The translations under genes and the position numbers were made by a program. Under the pieces are notes generated by a model, which searched no databases, was not told the DNA's origin, and saw nothing but the letters and a program-made list of their open reading frames with translations. Below, piece by piece: positions 1 to 8,266 of a stretch of DNA of 44,744 nucleotides. Each line of letters opens with the position of its first letter. Position 1 is the stretch's first letter. Source of the DNA: Lachnospiraceae bacterium (lineage in GTDB: Bacteria; Bacillota; Clostridia; Lachnospirales; Lachnospiraceae); NCBI GenBank assembly GCA_024697225.1, contig JAILGA010000115.1, positions 1 through 44,744 of the forward strand. The letters are read 5' to 3'.

Positions 1-831
1 TACCGCGGAATGAATATCGGGACCGATAAGATATCCCCCGGTGATATGCACGGTATCAGGCATCATCTGATAGACATACTGGATCCGGACGAGGAGTTTA
101 ATGTCTACCGGTTCAAGGATGCTGCCTGCAGGGCAATAGAAGAAATACGCTCAAGAGGAAAGCTCCCGATGATCGTGGGCGGCACCGGTTTTTACATCCA
201 GTCGGTGCTGTATGATATAGATTTCTCAGAGGAAAATGACGGCGGAGCTTACCGGGCCTCGCTTGAAGAACAGGTTAGAACCCGGGGAGAAGCCGCAGTA
301 AAGAGGCTGCATGAGGAGCTGGCAAAGGCCGATCCCGAGGCAGCGGCGCAGATCCATGAAAATAATGTAAAACGCGTAATAAGGGCTCTTGAGTACCATC
401 ATATGACAGGCGGCCTTATAAGCGAACACAACAGGGAACAGAGAGAAAAGGAATCCGCTTATAATTCGCTCTATTTTGTGCTCACCGATGACAGAGCCAG
501 GCTGTACGAGCGCATAGACAGACGTGTTGATATGATGATAGCGGAGGGGCTTGAGAGTGAGGTCCGCTCTCTTCTTGACGAAGGCATGACAGGCGATGAA
601 ATGTCAATGCTGGGCCTCGGATACAGGCAGATGGTAATGCATATCAGAGACGGAATACCACTCGAGAGGGCTGTCGAACTGATAAAGCGCGATACGAGAC
701 ACTTTGCCAAAAGACAGCTGACCTGGTTCAAAAGAGAGAAGGATGTCATCTTCATAGACAGGAGAGAATTTCCCTCCGATGAGGATGCACTTGATGAGAT
801 AATGCGCATAGCGGGAGAAAAATGGAAATGA
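1..831 (+). CDS. miaA: tRNA dimethylallyltransferase MiaA, 5' end missing
   Basis: The reading frame is open from base 1 (codons Y-R-G precede the first visible Met), so the true start lies outside the window and the Met at base 10 is internal. The visible part matches MiaA: YRGMNIGTDK at the left edge, then GIRHHLIDILDP, the GGTGFYIQSVL segment, and a C-terminal LGYRQM and RQLTWFKRE stretch. The N-terminal P-loop expected for the family is therefore off the left edge. MiaA adds a dimethylallyl group to N6 of A37 in tRNAs that read UNN codons. It overlaps the next gene by a few bases, which suggests co-transcription. Confidence 0.95.
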   Translation, partial: YRGMNIGTDKISPGDMHGIRHHLIDILDPDEEFNVYRFKDAACRAIEEIRSRGKLPMIVGGTGFYIQSVLYDIDFSEENDGGAYRASLEEQVRTRGEAAVKRLHEELAKADPEAAAQIHENNVKRVIRALEYHHMTGGLISEHNREQREKESAYNSLYFVLTDDRARLYERIDRRVDMMIAEGLESEVRSLLDEGMTGDEMSMLGLGYRQMVMHIRDGIPLERAVELIKRDTRHFAKRQLTWFKREKDVIFIDRREFPSDEDALDEIMRIAGEKWK

Positions 832-2138
832 CCGGAAAAACTTATGAGGAATACATGGCCGGGTTCGGTATTGACAAAGAGACGCTCACCATCGGAGAAG
901 AGGCGCTCACATCTTTGAAAAAGAGGTTTGAGGCCATAGACAGGACCGCAGAGATCAATCAGATGAGGGTTCTGAGTGCATTCCAGAATGCACATGTGAG
1001 CGAGGCCTGTCTGTACGGTACGACGGGCTACGGCTACAACGATATCGGCAGGGAAGCTCTCGAGCGCGCGTATGCGGATCTTTTCGGCGCGGAATCGGCT
1101 CTTGTGAGACCGCAGATAACCTGCGGCACACATGCGATAACCCTGGCGATAATGAGCAATTTAAGACCCGGTGATGAGATCTTTTCGCCTGTCGGCAAAC
1201 CCTATGATACTCTGGACGAGGTTCTGGGAATAAGAGAACAGAGAGGTTCGCTTGCCGAGTACGGCGTGACTTACAGGCAGGCCGATCTTGGGCCTGACGG
1301 GAAGCCGGATTTCGATGCCATCAGGCGATCGATCAACGAACATACCAGAATGGCCGAGATCCAGCGCTCAAGAGGATATGCCTCAAGGCCCACTCTCTCG
1401 GTTGAAGAGATCGGCGAGATAGTAAGCTTCATAAAAGGCATCAAAAGTGATGTCATATGCATGGTTGACAACTGCTACGGTGAATTTGTCGAGACCATCG
1501 AGCCCACACACGTGGGCGCTGATATTGTCGCGGGCTCTCTTATAAAGAATCCCGGCGGCGGACTTGCCCCCATAGGCGGCTATATCGCCGGAAAAGAGGA
1601 ATATATTGAAAATGCGGCAAGAAGGCTCACTTCACCGGGACTTGGCAGGGAGGTTGGTGCAACTCTCGGGGTGCTTCCAAGCTTTTATCAGGGGCTTTTC
1701 CTTGCGCCCTCTGTGACAGCTGCAGCTCTCAAAGGCGCGATCTTTGCAGCCGAAATATACGGTAAACTAGGTTTCCAGTGCGATCCCAAAGGATCGGATG
1801 AGAGATACGACATTATCCAGTCCGTAACTCTGGATACGCCCGAGAGACTTGTGGCTTTTTGCGAGGGTATCCAGTCCGCAGCTCCGGTGGACTCCTTTGT
1901 TAGGCCGGAGCCCGCACCTATGCCGGGTTATGACTCTGATGTCATTATGGCGGCAGGCGCCTTTGTGTCCGGATCATCGATAGAACTTTCGGCAGACGGT
2001 CCCATGAGGGAACCTTATGCAGTATATTTTCAGGGAGGACTCACCTGGCCGCATGCCAAACTCGGCATATTAAAGACAGTTCAGTCCCTCAAGGATAAGG
2101 GGCTTTTGACTTCCCAAAATACCTCCAATGTGTTATAA
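822..2138 (+). CDS. Methionine gamma-lyase-like / 'aluminium resistance' family PLP enzyme
   Basis: The 438-residue protein has the layout of the COG4100 fold-type I PLP family: QITCGTHAI near residue 99, the MVDNCYGEF aspartate region around 216, and the Schiff-base lysine in SLIKNPGGG at about K242. Family members are annotated as methionine gamma-lyase-like or as aluminium resistance proteins. C-S lyase chemistry on a sulfur amino acid is likely, but the physiological substrate is not evident. Two in-frame ATGs (822 and 828) lie behind GGGAG. The second forms an ATGA overlap with the miaA stop, so the protein may be two residues shorter. Placement after miaA supports translational coupling. 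Confidence 0.85.
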   Translation: MEMTGKTYEEYMAGFGIDKETLTIGEEALTSLKKRFEAIDRTAEINQMRVLSAFQNAHVSEACLYGTTGYGYNDIGREALERAYADLFGAESALVRPQITCGTHAITLAIMSNLRPGDEIFSPVGKPYDTLDEVLGIREQRGSLAEYGVTYRQADLGPDGKPDFDAIRRSINEHTRMAEIQRSRGYASRPTLSVEEIGEIVSFIKGIKSDVICMVDNCYGEFVETIEPTHVGADIVAGSLIKNPGGGLAPIGGYIAGKEEYIENAARRLTSPGLGREVGATLGVLPSFYQGLFLAPSVTAAALKGAIFAAEIYGKLGFQCDPKGSDERYDIIQSVTLDTPERLVAFCEGIQSAAPVDSFVRPEPAPMPGYDSDVIMAAGAFVSGSSIELSADGPMREPYAVYFQGGLTWPHAKLGILKTVQSLKDKGLLTSQNTSNVL

Positions 2139-2139
2139 T
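2111..2139 (+). promoter_or_regulatory. Promoter for radC-mreBCD-PBP2-rodA
   Basis: A perfect TATAAT (2134-2139) is preceded by TGT, giving an extended -10. A weak -35, TTCCCA (2111-2116), sits 17 bases upstream. The -10 overlaps the stop codon of the preceding gene. The first good start downstream is radC at 2186. Confidence 0.6.
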
Positions 2140-2185
2140 ATTTTGCATTCGCTTCCTGCTGCCCGGAGCGCGCACGGAGGGCGAA

Positions 2186-2941
2186 ATGAGAAAAAAAGAA
2201 TACGACGGGGGCTTGGCAGGCGGCAGGGCTATATCGCTTGCGGGCATGATACGTGAGGGGGAGATAGAAGAAGAGCTGCTTCCCTATGAGAAGTTTGAAC
2301 GTCTGGGGCCGTCTGCGCTGACCGACGCCGAGCTTTTGGCCATCATAATCAGAACCGGCTCCGGCAGATATACGCCGATGCAGATCGGAAGGCTCATTCT
2401 TGAATCCGGCGGGGCAAAGGAGAGAGGACTGGCAAATCTGTATCATCTGAGCACTGCTGATCTTATGAAGATACCGGGCATCGGCAGGGTCAAGGCCATA
2501 AAGCTCAGGTGCATAACAGAACTCTCAAAGCGGATCTCGACGGAAAAGATACGCCCGACGCTTGATTTTGCAAAGCCCCGGAAGGTCGCTGCCTACTACA
2601 TGGAGGAGATGAGACACAAGGACACGGAACACCTGATGCTCATATCTCTCAATTCGAGGCTCAGGCTAATCGCATCAAGCGAGATATCCTCAGGTACGGT
2701 GAACGGCACACTGGCTTCGCCGAGGGAAATATACATCCGTGCTTTGTCAGACGGAGCGGTAAACATCATACTTTTGCACAACCATCCGGGCGGAGATCCG
2801 TCGCCGAGCCGGCATGACATCGAATCGACCGACGAGATCTGCGAAGCCGGAAGACTGCTAAAGATAAGGCTTCTGGATCATCTGATAATAGGGGACGGCT
2901 GTTATTACAGTTTTTCCGAACATGGCCTTATGAAGATTTAG
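2186..2941 (+). CDS. radC: RadC family (UPF0758) JAB-domain protein
   Basis: The 251 residues contain an N-terminal helix-hairpin-helix region (KIPGIGRVKAIKL, about 95-107) and a C-terminal JAB/MPN domain. The metal-site signature HNHPGGDPSPSRHD holds His198, His200, Ser206 and Asp211. Despite its name, no recombinational repair activity is established for the family. A nuclease or isopeptidase-like role has been suggested from the fold. GGAGG five bases before the ATG fixes the start. Having radC directly before mreB is a common Firmicute arrangement, and the promoter at 2111-2139 probably drives both. Confidence 0.92.
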   Translation: MRKKEYDGGLAGGRAISLAGMIREGEIEEELLPYEKFERLGPSALTDAELLAIIIRTGSGRYTPMQIGRLILESGGAKERGLANLYHLSTADLMKIPGIGRVKAIKLRCITELSKRISTEKIRPTLDFAKPRKVAAYYMEEMRHKDTEHLMLISLNSRLRLIASSEISSGTVNGTLASPREIYIRALSDGAVNIILLHNHPGGDPSPSRHDIESTDEICEAGRLLKIRLLDHLIIGDGCYYSFSEHGLMKI

Positions 2942-2954
2942 AAAGGGGAAAAAG

Positions 2955-3965
2955 TTGAGCGCCAACACTTTTGGTATCGATCTGGGAACGAGCAATATTA
3001 AAATTTATGATCTTGCCAAGGACGGCGTGATCGTGGAAAAGAACATGATCGCGATAAAGAACAAGAGCGAGGTCTTTGCATACGGCAATTCCGCATATGA
3101 CATGTATGAGAAGGCACCGGGAAACATCAAGATCACCTATCCTTTATCTGCAGGCGTTATAGCCGACATTAACCACATGGAGACGCTGGTGAGGCTCTTT
3201 ATAAACGCCCAGATGCGCGGTCAGTCCAGGCCGGTAGATGTTTACGTGGCGATCCCGCACGACGTGACCGAGGTCGAGAGAAAAGCATTCAGGGACCTGA
3301 TCCGGGACAGCAATATCCGTGCAAAGGAGATTATGCTTGTTGAGAAGGCCGTGGCAGACGCCCTGGGCATGAATATAGATGTTATGAACTCGCAGGGCGT
3401 ACTGGTTGTAGACGTCGGTTTTGATACAACCGAAATATCCGTGCTGTCTCTCGGCGGCATCGTAATAAGCAAGCTTATGAAGGTCGCCGGCCGGAAATTC
3501 GACGATACGATAAGAAGCACGGTAAGAAAAGAACTCTCTCTGATAATAGGTGAGAAGACCTCCGAAAACCTGCGCATATCCCTGACGGATCTCGAGAGCA
3601 GCGGCACGGATGCGACGGTTTACGGAAGGGATATAGTCACAGGCCTTCCCGTAGAGCGCCAGATACCTTCAAGACTTGTTGATGTCGCTCTTATTGACGA
3701 CTTTGACCAGATACTCGACAATGTGAAAGCCATTCTGGAGCGCACACCTCCGGAGCTTGCGGCAGATGTCTATAAGAACGGCATTTACCTGACCGGCGGG
3801 GCTTCTCAGACAAGAAACCTCGCGCAGCATCTCTCAGACGGCCTTTCGCTAAACATAAACCTCTCGGAAATACCTGTAGTCTCGGTTTCGATGGGCCTTG
3901 CCAAGATTATCAGAGAGAACTCCTACAGGACGCTTGCATATGACATCGATGCCGGCGGAAAATGA
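2955..3965 (+). CDS. mreB: Rod shape-determining actin-like protein MreB
   Basis: The 336-residue protein starts at a TTG behind AGGGG. It has the actin-fold phosphate-1 loop GIDLGTSN (7-14), the MreB-like PLSAGVIAD (64-71) and TEVERKAF, and ends with LTGGASQ and a conserved C-terminal half. MreB polymerises on the inner membrane face and guides lateral wall synthesis. The phosphate-2 loop reads VDVGFDTTE (152-160), whereas the family usually has DIGGGTTE. Also, KAVADALG replaces the usual EPMAAAIG, although Glu130 is kept. Gene order mreB-mreC-mreD-PBP2-rodA supports a true MreB. A divergent Mbl-like paralogue is the alternative. Confidence 0.88.
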   Translation: MSANTFGIDLGTSNIKIYDLAKDGVIVEKNMIAIKNKSEVFAYGNSAYDMYEKAPGNIKITYPLSAGVIADINHMETLVRLFINAQMRGQSRPVDVYVAIPHDVTEVERKAFRDLIRDSNIRAKEIMLVEKAVADALGMNIDVMNSQGVLVVDVGFDTTEISVLSLGGIVISKLMKVAGRKFDDTIRSTVRKELSLIIGEKTSENLRISLTDLESSGTDATVYGRDIVTGLPVERQIPSRLVDVALIDDFDQILDNVKAILERTPPELAADVYKNGIYLTGGASQTRNLAQHLSDGLSLNINLSEIPVVSVSMGLAKIIRENSYRTLAYDIDAGGK

Positions 3966-4005
3966 GTCCGGTGATCAATAAAGGTGAGTCCGGTAATAAA
4001 AAAAA
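3962..4005 (+). repeat. Imperfect 22-bp tandem duplication at the mreC start
   Basis: Copy 1 (3962-3983) and copy 2 (3984-4005) share the core TGAGTCCGGT and match at about 17 of 22 positions. Each copy begins with a possible start codon (ATG, then GTG) and each would encode MSPVI. Because 22 is not a multiple of three, the two starts are in different frames. Copy 2 ends in a run of eight A. The first ATG overlaps the mreB stop as ATGA. Confidence 0.75.
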
Positions 4006-4880
4006 GCACGGGAGTCCGATTTTCCATACCGGGTAAATATCTCCTGTTCATTCTGTCGATCCTGTCCGTGGTGCTCATTCTCGCCACGTCAATAACCGAT
4101 ATCGGTCAGAGCCGCGTCTTTACATCCGTGGAAACGGCCCTGGCTCCTTTTGAGCGCGGCCTTACCATGGCTGGTGAGTGGCTGATGGACAGGCGCGAGA
4201 TCATAGGCGACATCCGCTCGCTTCAGGCAGAGAACGAGGAATTAAAGAGGCAGATAGAAGCTCTCACCACTGAGAATATCTATCTGCAGCAGGATGAATA
4301 CGAGCTTATGAACCTGCGTGAGCTCTATGAACTCGACGCGCAGTATCAGGCATTTGAAAAGACGGGAGCAAAGGTTATAGCCAAGGATGCCGGCAACTGG
4401 TATCACAGTTTCCTGATAGACAAGGGTACGGATGACGGTATAGAGATCGATATGAATGTTATCGCGGGCTCAGGACTTGTGGGGCGAATCTCGGCCACAG
4501 GCACCAACTGGGCGAGGGTACAGGCTATCATATCAGACGAAGCGGCAGTATCCGGAAAGGTTCTGTCCGCGTCCGAAAACCTTATTGTATCCGGCTCACT
4601 TGAGAGATACAAGGACGGCAAGATCACATGGTCAAAACTTGTGGATCCCGGCGACAAGGTATCTGTCGGCGACAAGATAGTCACAAGCGATATAAGCGAC
4701 AAATATCTGCCCGGCATCCTGATAGGATACATAAGTTCCATACAGCAGGATCCCAATAATCTGACAAAATCCGGTGAGATGGTACCTGCGGCTAGTTTTG
4801 ATCATCTAAGCGAAGTACTTGTGATACTCACGATGAAACAGGAGTTATCCGCCGATGTTTCCGGGGAGCTGCAAAGATGA
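3984..4880 (+). CDS. mreC: Rod shape-determining protein MreC
   Basis: The 298-residue bitopic protein has one membrane helix (about 17-37), a coiled coil (about 70-105, SLQAENEELKRQIEAL) and the extracytoplasmic beta-domains typical of MreC (VIAKDAGNWYHSFLIDKG, GLVGRI, VTSDISDKYLPGILIGYI). It bridges MreB to the periplasmic-side wall enzymes. The start is uncertain: the only in-frame start is GTG 3984, which lacks a well-spaced ribosome site. An ATG at 3962, overlapping the mreB stop, is one frame away and would join the main frame if the A8 run lost one base. The end overlaps mreD by ATGA. Confidence 0.88.
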   Translation: MSPVIKKSTGVRFSIPGKYLLFILSILSVVLILATSITDIGQSRVFTSVETALAPFERGLTMAGEWLMDRREIIGDIRSLQAENEELKRQIEALTTENIYLQQDEYELMNLRELYELDAQYQAFEKTGAKVIAKDAGNWYHSFLIDKGTDDGIEIDMNVIAGSGLVGRISATGTNWARVQAIISDEAAVSGKVLSASENLIVSGSLERYKDGKITWSKLVDPGDKVSVGDKIVTSDISDKYLPGILIGYISSIQQDPNNLTKSGEMVPAASFDHLSEVLVILTMKQELSADVSGELQR

Positions 4881-5401
4881 AGAGATTCTTATTCTACACA
4901 TTTGCGATGCTCATCTCGTTTCTGCTGCAGGCTTCTGCTGTCAGGCTGTTTGACACCGATATGTCCGGCGTCACGCCCAATTTCCTGCTCATACTGATCG
5001 TCGCTTTTGCGGTCATGAGAGGCGACAGGACAGGACTTCTGCTTGGTTTCTTCTCGGGGCTTCTGATCGATCTGGTCTTCGGCAACTTTGTCGGATATCA
5101 CGCCGCGATGCTCATGTTCCTTGGCTTTTTTGTGGGTATGTTATGCATGAGCCTGCCGAAGGATTCCCTGCTTGTATACATACCGATAGTCGCAGTCACG
5201 GATCTTGTCTTCGAATTTCTGAATTATGTATTCATGTTTCTTCTGAGGGCAAGATTCGATCTGGGTTTTTACATGCGTGAAGTGATAGTTCCGGAGGTTA
5301 TACTCACGACAGTGATCTCGCTCTTTATAATACCGTTTTATATTTTTGTGGACGATAATTTCTCCTATGATGAGCTAAGGAGGGCGAAAAAGTTTGTTTA
5401 G
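4877..5401 (+). CDS. mreD: Rod shape-determining membrane protein MreD
   Basis: The 174-residue, very hydrophobic protein has about five membrane helices. Typical MreD features are the N-terminal QASAVRLFD, the GVTPNFLLILIVAFA helix, GLLLGFFSGLLIDLVFG and GYHAA. MreD is the integral membrane partner of MreC in the elongasome. The start overlaps the mreC stop (ATGA), and the C-terminus runs 8 bases into the PBP2 gene. The identification rests on hydropathy, motif order and gene position, because MreD is weakly conserved. Confidence 0.9.
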   Translation: MKRFLFYTFAMLISFLLQASAVRLFDTDMSGVTPNFLLILIVAFAVMRGDRTGLLLGFFSGLLIDLVFGNFVGYHAAMLMFLGFFVGMLCMSLPKDSLLVYIPIVAVTDLVFEFLNYVFMFLLRARFDLGFYMREVIVPEVILTTVISLFIIPFYIFVDDNFSYDELRRAKKFV

Positions 5402-8249
5402 GGAGGTTTTGGCAGGCTTTTTCAGATTTGTCAGGACAAGGCTTTTCTTTCTGATCTTCCTTGTCAGTTTTTTTGCGTGCGTTCTTATATGGCGTATTTT
5501 TGACCTTCAGATCGTGCGGGGAGCGGATTATCTTGATTCATTTCAGCTGCTGATAAGAAAGCAGCGCTCGATACCCGGCACCAGAGGCAGAATATTTGAC
5601 CGCAACGGGAATCTGCTGGCCTACAACGAGCTTTCCAATTCAGTCACCATAGAAGATGTTTACGAGAGCGGAAAGAGCAGAAACCGCACAATAAATGACG
5701 CGATCTGTGCACTTGTCAATATTCTCACCAAAAATGGCGACGATGTTATACGCAATCTCCCCGTGGAAGTCGATCATGGCGAATATGTATTCACGGTGAG
5801 CGGTGTGTCGCTCCTGCGGTTTCTCGCGGATGTCTACGGGCATGCATCGATAGAGGATCTTGAGTACGAGGAGCGCATAAAGACCGCGGCCCAGGTCATA
5901 GCTGATCTGTGTACCAATTTCGGAATCGGCGAGTACGCGGATCCTGAACACAGAAAGGATTTTATGCCCGGAAGCGGCTATACAAGGGAAATGGTGATCA
6001 GGATAGCGTCGATCCGCTATGCAATGAGTCTTAACAGTTATCAGAAATACATAACCACCACCATTGCCGAGCGAGTCAGCGATGAGACAGTCGCCGATGT
6101 CTCCGAAAACTCGGACATACTTCCCGGAATCTCAATAGTTGAAGAAACTGCCAGAACCTATATTGATCCGAAATGCTTCTCGCAGATCCTGGGCTATATA
6201 GGCAAGGTTTCGCAGGAAGAGCTTGTCACGCTCCAGGAAGAACAGCCGTCCTACGACAATAACGACACCGTCGGAAAAACCGGCATAGAACAGTCAATGG
6301 AGCTGGAGCTTCAGGGCATGAAGGGGCAGGAAACCGTCTTTGTCGATAAAGTCGGACAGGTCATCGATACCAGCGAATCCATAGATCCCTCCGCAGGCGC
6401 CGATGTTTACATCACGCTCGACAAGAATCTCCAGAAGGCATGCTATGACATCCTCGAGGAGAGACTTGCCGGTATCATAATCGCCAAGCTCGTCAACATA
6501 CATTCATATACACCGGACAACGCTCCTTCGGGTTCAAAGCTGATGATACCGATTTACGATGTCTACTATGCCATGTTCAACAACTCTGTGCTTGATACGT
6601 CTCATTTCGGAGCTGATGATGCGGGCGAGACCGAGCGCGAGGTACTGAAACTGTATGAGGCCAAAAAAGAAGCAGTATTGACAAAGCTTGAGGATGAGCT
6701 GAAGACAGCGCTTACGCCCTATGAAAATCTGACCCTTGAGTATCAGGTCTACGAAAGCCTTATGGCAACGATACTGTACGACAGCGGCATAATAGACAGC
6801 AACCTGGTTGACAGGGAGGATGAGACCTATATAGCATGGACGACCGACGAGACCATATCCCTGTCCGAGTACATAAGATACTGTATTTCAATGAACTGGG
6901 TAAATGTATCGCTTTTGCCTTTGGACAACCAGTATTCCGATTCCGAACAGATCTTTGACAAAGTCGTAAGCCAGCTGCTTGATAAACTCAATACCAGCAG
7001 GGAATTTGAAAAGAGGCTGTATCGCTTTATGCTGGCAAACGATCAGATCACCGGTGCGATGGTATGTGATCTTCTGCTTGAGCAGAATGCCGTCACTCTC
7101 CCGGAGGATGAAGCGTCACTGTGGGAGCGAAGGGGAGAGAGTGCCTTCACCTGGATGCAGAACAGGATCAAAAATCTGGACATCACGCCTGCCCAGCTTG
7201 CCCTGGATCCATGTACCGGTTCGATAGTGATCACGGATGTAAACACAGGCGATGTCCTTGCTCTGGTTTCATATCCGAGTTACGACAACAACATGATGAC
7301 AAACGGCGTCGATGCCGCGTATTTTGCAAAAATACGTGCGGATCTCACGAATCCGCAGTACAATTATGCGACCCAGCAGAGAACAGCTCCCGGATCCACA
7401 TACAAGATGGTTTCGGCCGCAGCAGGTCTTATGGAGGGCGTGATCACCACGGGGAGCCATACGACATGTACGGGAACCTTTGAGGAGGTCTACGGCGAAC
7501 CGAAATGCTGGATCTGGCCCGGAGCACACGGTTCTCTCAATGTCACTGGAGCGATCAAGAACTCCTGCAACTATTTCTTTTATGATGTGGGATATATGCT
7601 CGGTATGATTAACGGCAATTACTCATCGGACAGAGGAGTGCAGAAGCTTGCGAAATATGCGGATATGTTCGGTCTTTCCGAAAAAACGGGCATCGAGATC
7701 AACGAAAATGAGCCCATGATTTCGGATAAGGATTCTGTCAGATCAGCGATAGGACAGGGTACCAACTCCTTTACAACAGTGGGGTTGGCACGCTATGTAT
7801 CAACAGTCGCAAACAGCGGAACATGCTTTAATCTTACGCTCATCGACCGCGTGGTCGACAGAAAGGGGAATCTTCTCTATGACAAATCCGCGGATATCCG
7901 CAATCATGTGAATCTTGACAGCTCCTACTGGGACGCGATTCATGCGGGTATGCGTCAGGTTGTTGAGAGCAGATCGGACTACGAAGGTTTCGCGATAAAG
8001 GTGGCCGGAAAGACCGGTACCGCGCAGGAATCGAAGAGCAGACCGAATCACGCGCTCTTTGTATGCTATGCTCCTTATGACAATCCTGAAATAGCTGTGG
8101 CGACCAGAATAGCATACGGATATACTTCGAGCTACGCCGCGCAGATAACCAAAGATGTACTTGCTTATTACTATGATCTGCAGGATTCAGACCAGATTGT
8201 TACCGGAACCGCACAGGAACTCATGGGCGGCGAGGCAAACGCTGATTAA
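5394..8249 (+). CDS. mrdA: Penicillin-binding protein 2 (elongation transpeptidase) with large insertion
   Basis: This class B PBP has a membrane anchor at about 14-36, a dimerisation-type domain (RGRIFDRNG, near 60; TVGKTGIEQSME, near 300) and a transpeptidase domain with Ser668-T-Y-K671, Ser724-C-N and K873-T-G-T. It cross-links peptidoglycan during elongation with RodA. At 951 residues it is far longer than the usual 600-700. The extra 245 or so residues lie between ITLDKNLQKA (340) and GSIVITDVNTGDVLALVSYP (609), just before the catalytic domain, and look helical and acidic. The TTG start sits 8 bases after AAGGAGGG and overlaps mreD. Similar long PBP2s are, from memory, usual in Lachnospiraceae. 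Confidence 0.93.
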   Translation: MFREVLAGFFRFVRTRLFFLIFLVSFFACVLIWRIFDLQIVRGADYLDSFQLLIRKQRSIPGTRGRIFDRNGNLLAYNELSNSVTIEDVYESGKSRNRTINDAICALVNILTKNGDDVIRNLPVEVDHGEYVFTVSGVSLLRFLADVYGHASIEDLEYEERIKTAAQVIADLCTNFGIGEYADPEHRKDFMPGSGYTREMVIRIASIRYAMSLNSYQKYITTTIAERVSDETVADVSENSDILPGISIVEETARTYIDPKCFSQILGYIGKVSQEELVTLQEEQPSYDNNDTVGKTGIEQSMELELQGMKGQETVFVDKVGQVIDTSESIDPSAGADVYITLDKNLQKACYDILEERLAGIIIAKLVNIHSYTPDNAPSGSKLMIPIYDVYYAMFNNSVLDTSHFGADDAGETEREVLKLYEAKKEAVLTKLEDELKTALTPYENLTLEYQVYESLMATILYDSGIIDSNLVDREDETYIAWTTDETISLSEYIRYCISMNWVNVSLLPLDNQYSDSEQIFDKVVSQLLDKLNTSREFEKRLYRFMLANDQITGAMVCDLLLEQNAVTLPEDEASLWERRGESAFTWMQNRIKNLDITPAQLALDPCTGSIVITDVNTGDVLALVSYPSYDNNMMTNGVDAAYFAKIRADLTNPQYNYATQQRTAPGSTYKMVSAAAGLMEGVITTGSHTTCTGTFEEVYGEPKCWIWPGAHGSLNVTGAIKNSCNYFFYDVGYMLGMINGNYSSDRGVQKLAKYADMFGLSEKTGIEINENEPMISDKDSVRSAIGQGTNSFTTVGLARYVSTVANSGTCFNLTLIDRVVDRKGNLLYDKSADIRNHVNLDSSYWDAIHAGMRQVVESRSDYEGFAIKVAGKTGTAQESKSRPNHALFVCYAPYDNPEIAVATRIAYGYTSSYAAQITKDVLAYYYDLQDSDQIVTGTAQELMGGEANAD

Positions 8250-8266
8250 CCGACAGGCCGGAACAT

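Noticed and set aside
471-1133. 220-codon minus-strand open frame opposite miaA and the PLP enzyme
   Set aside because: It spans two genes with clear family matches and shows Ser-rich low-complexity antisense composition and no ribosome site.
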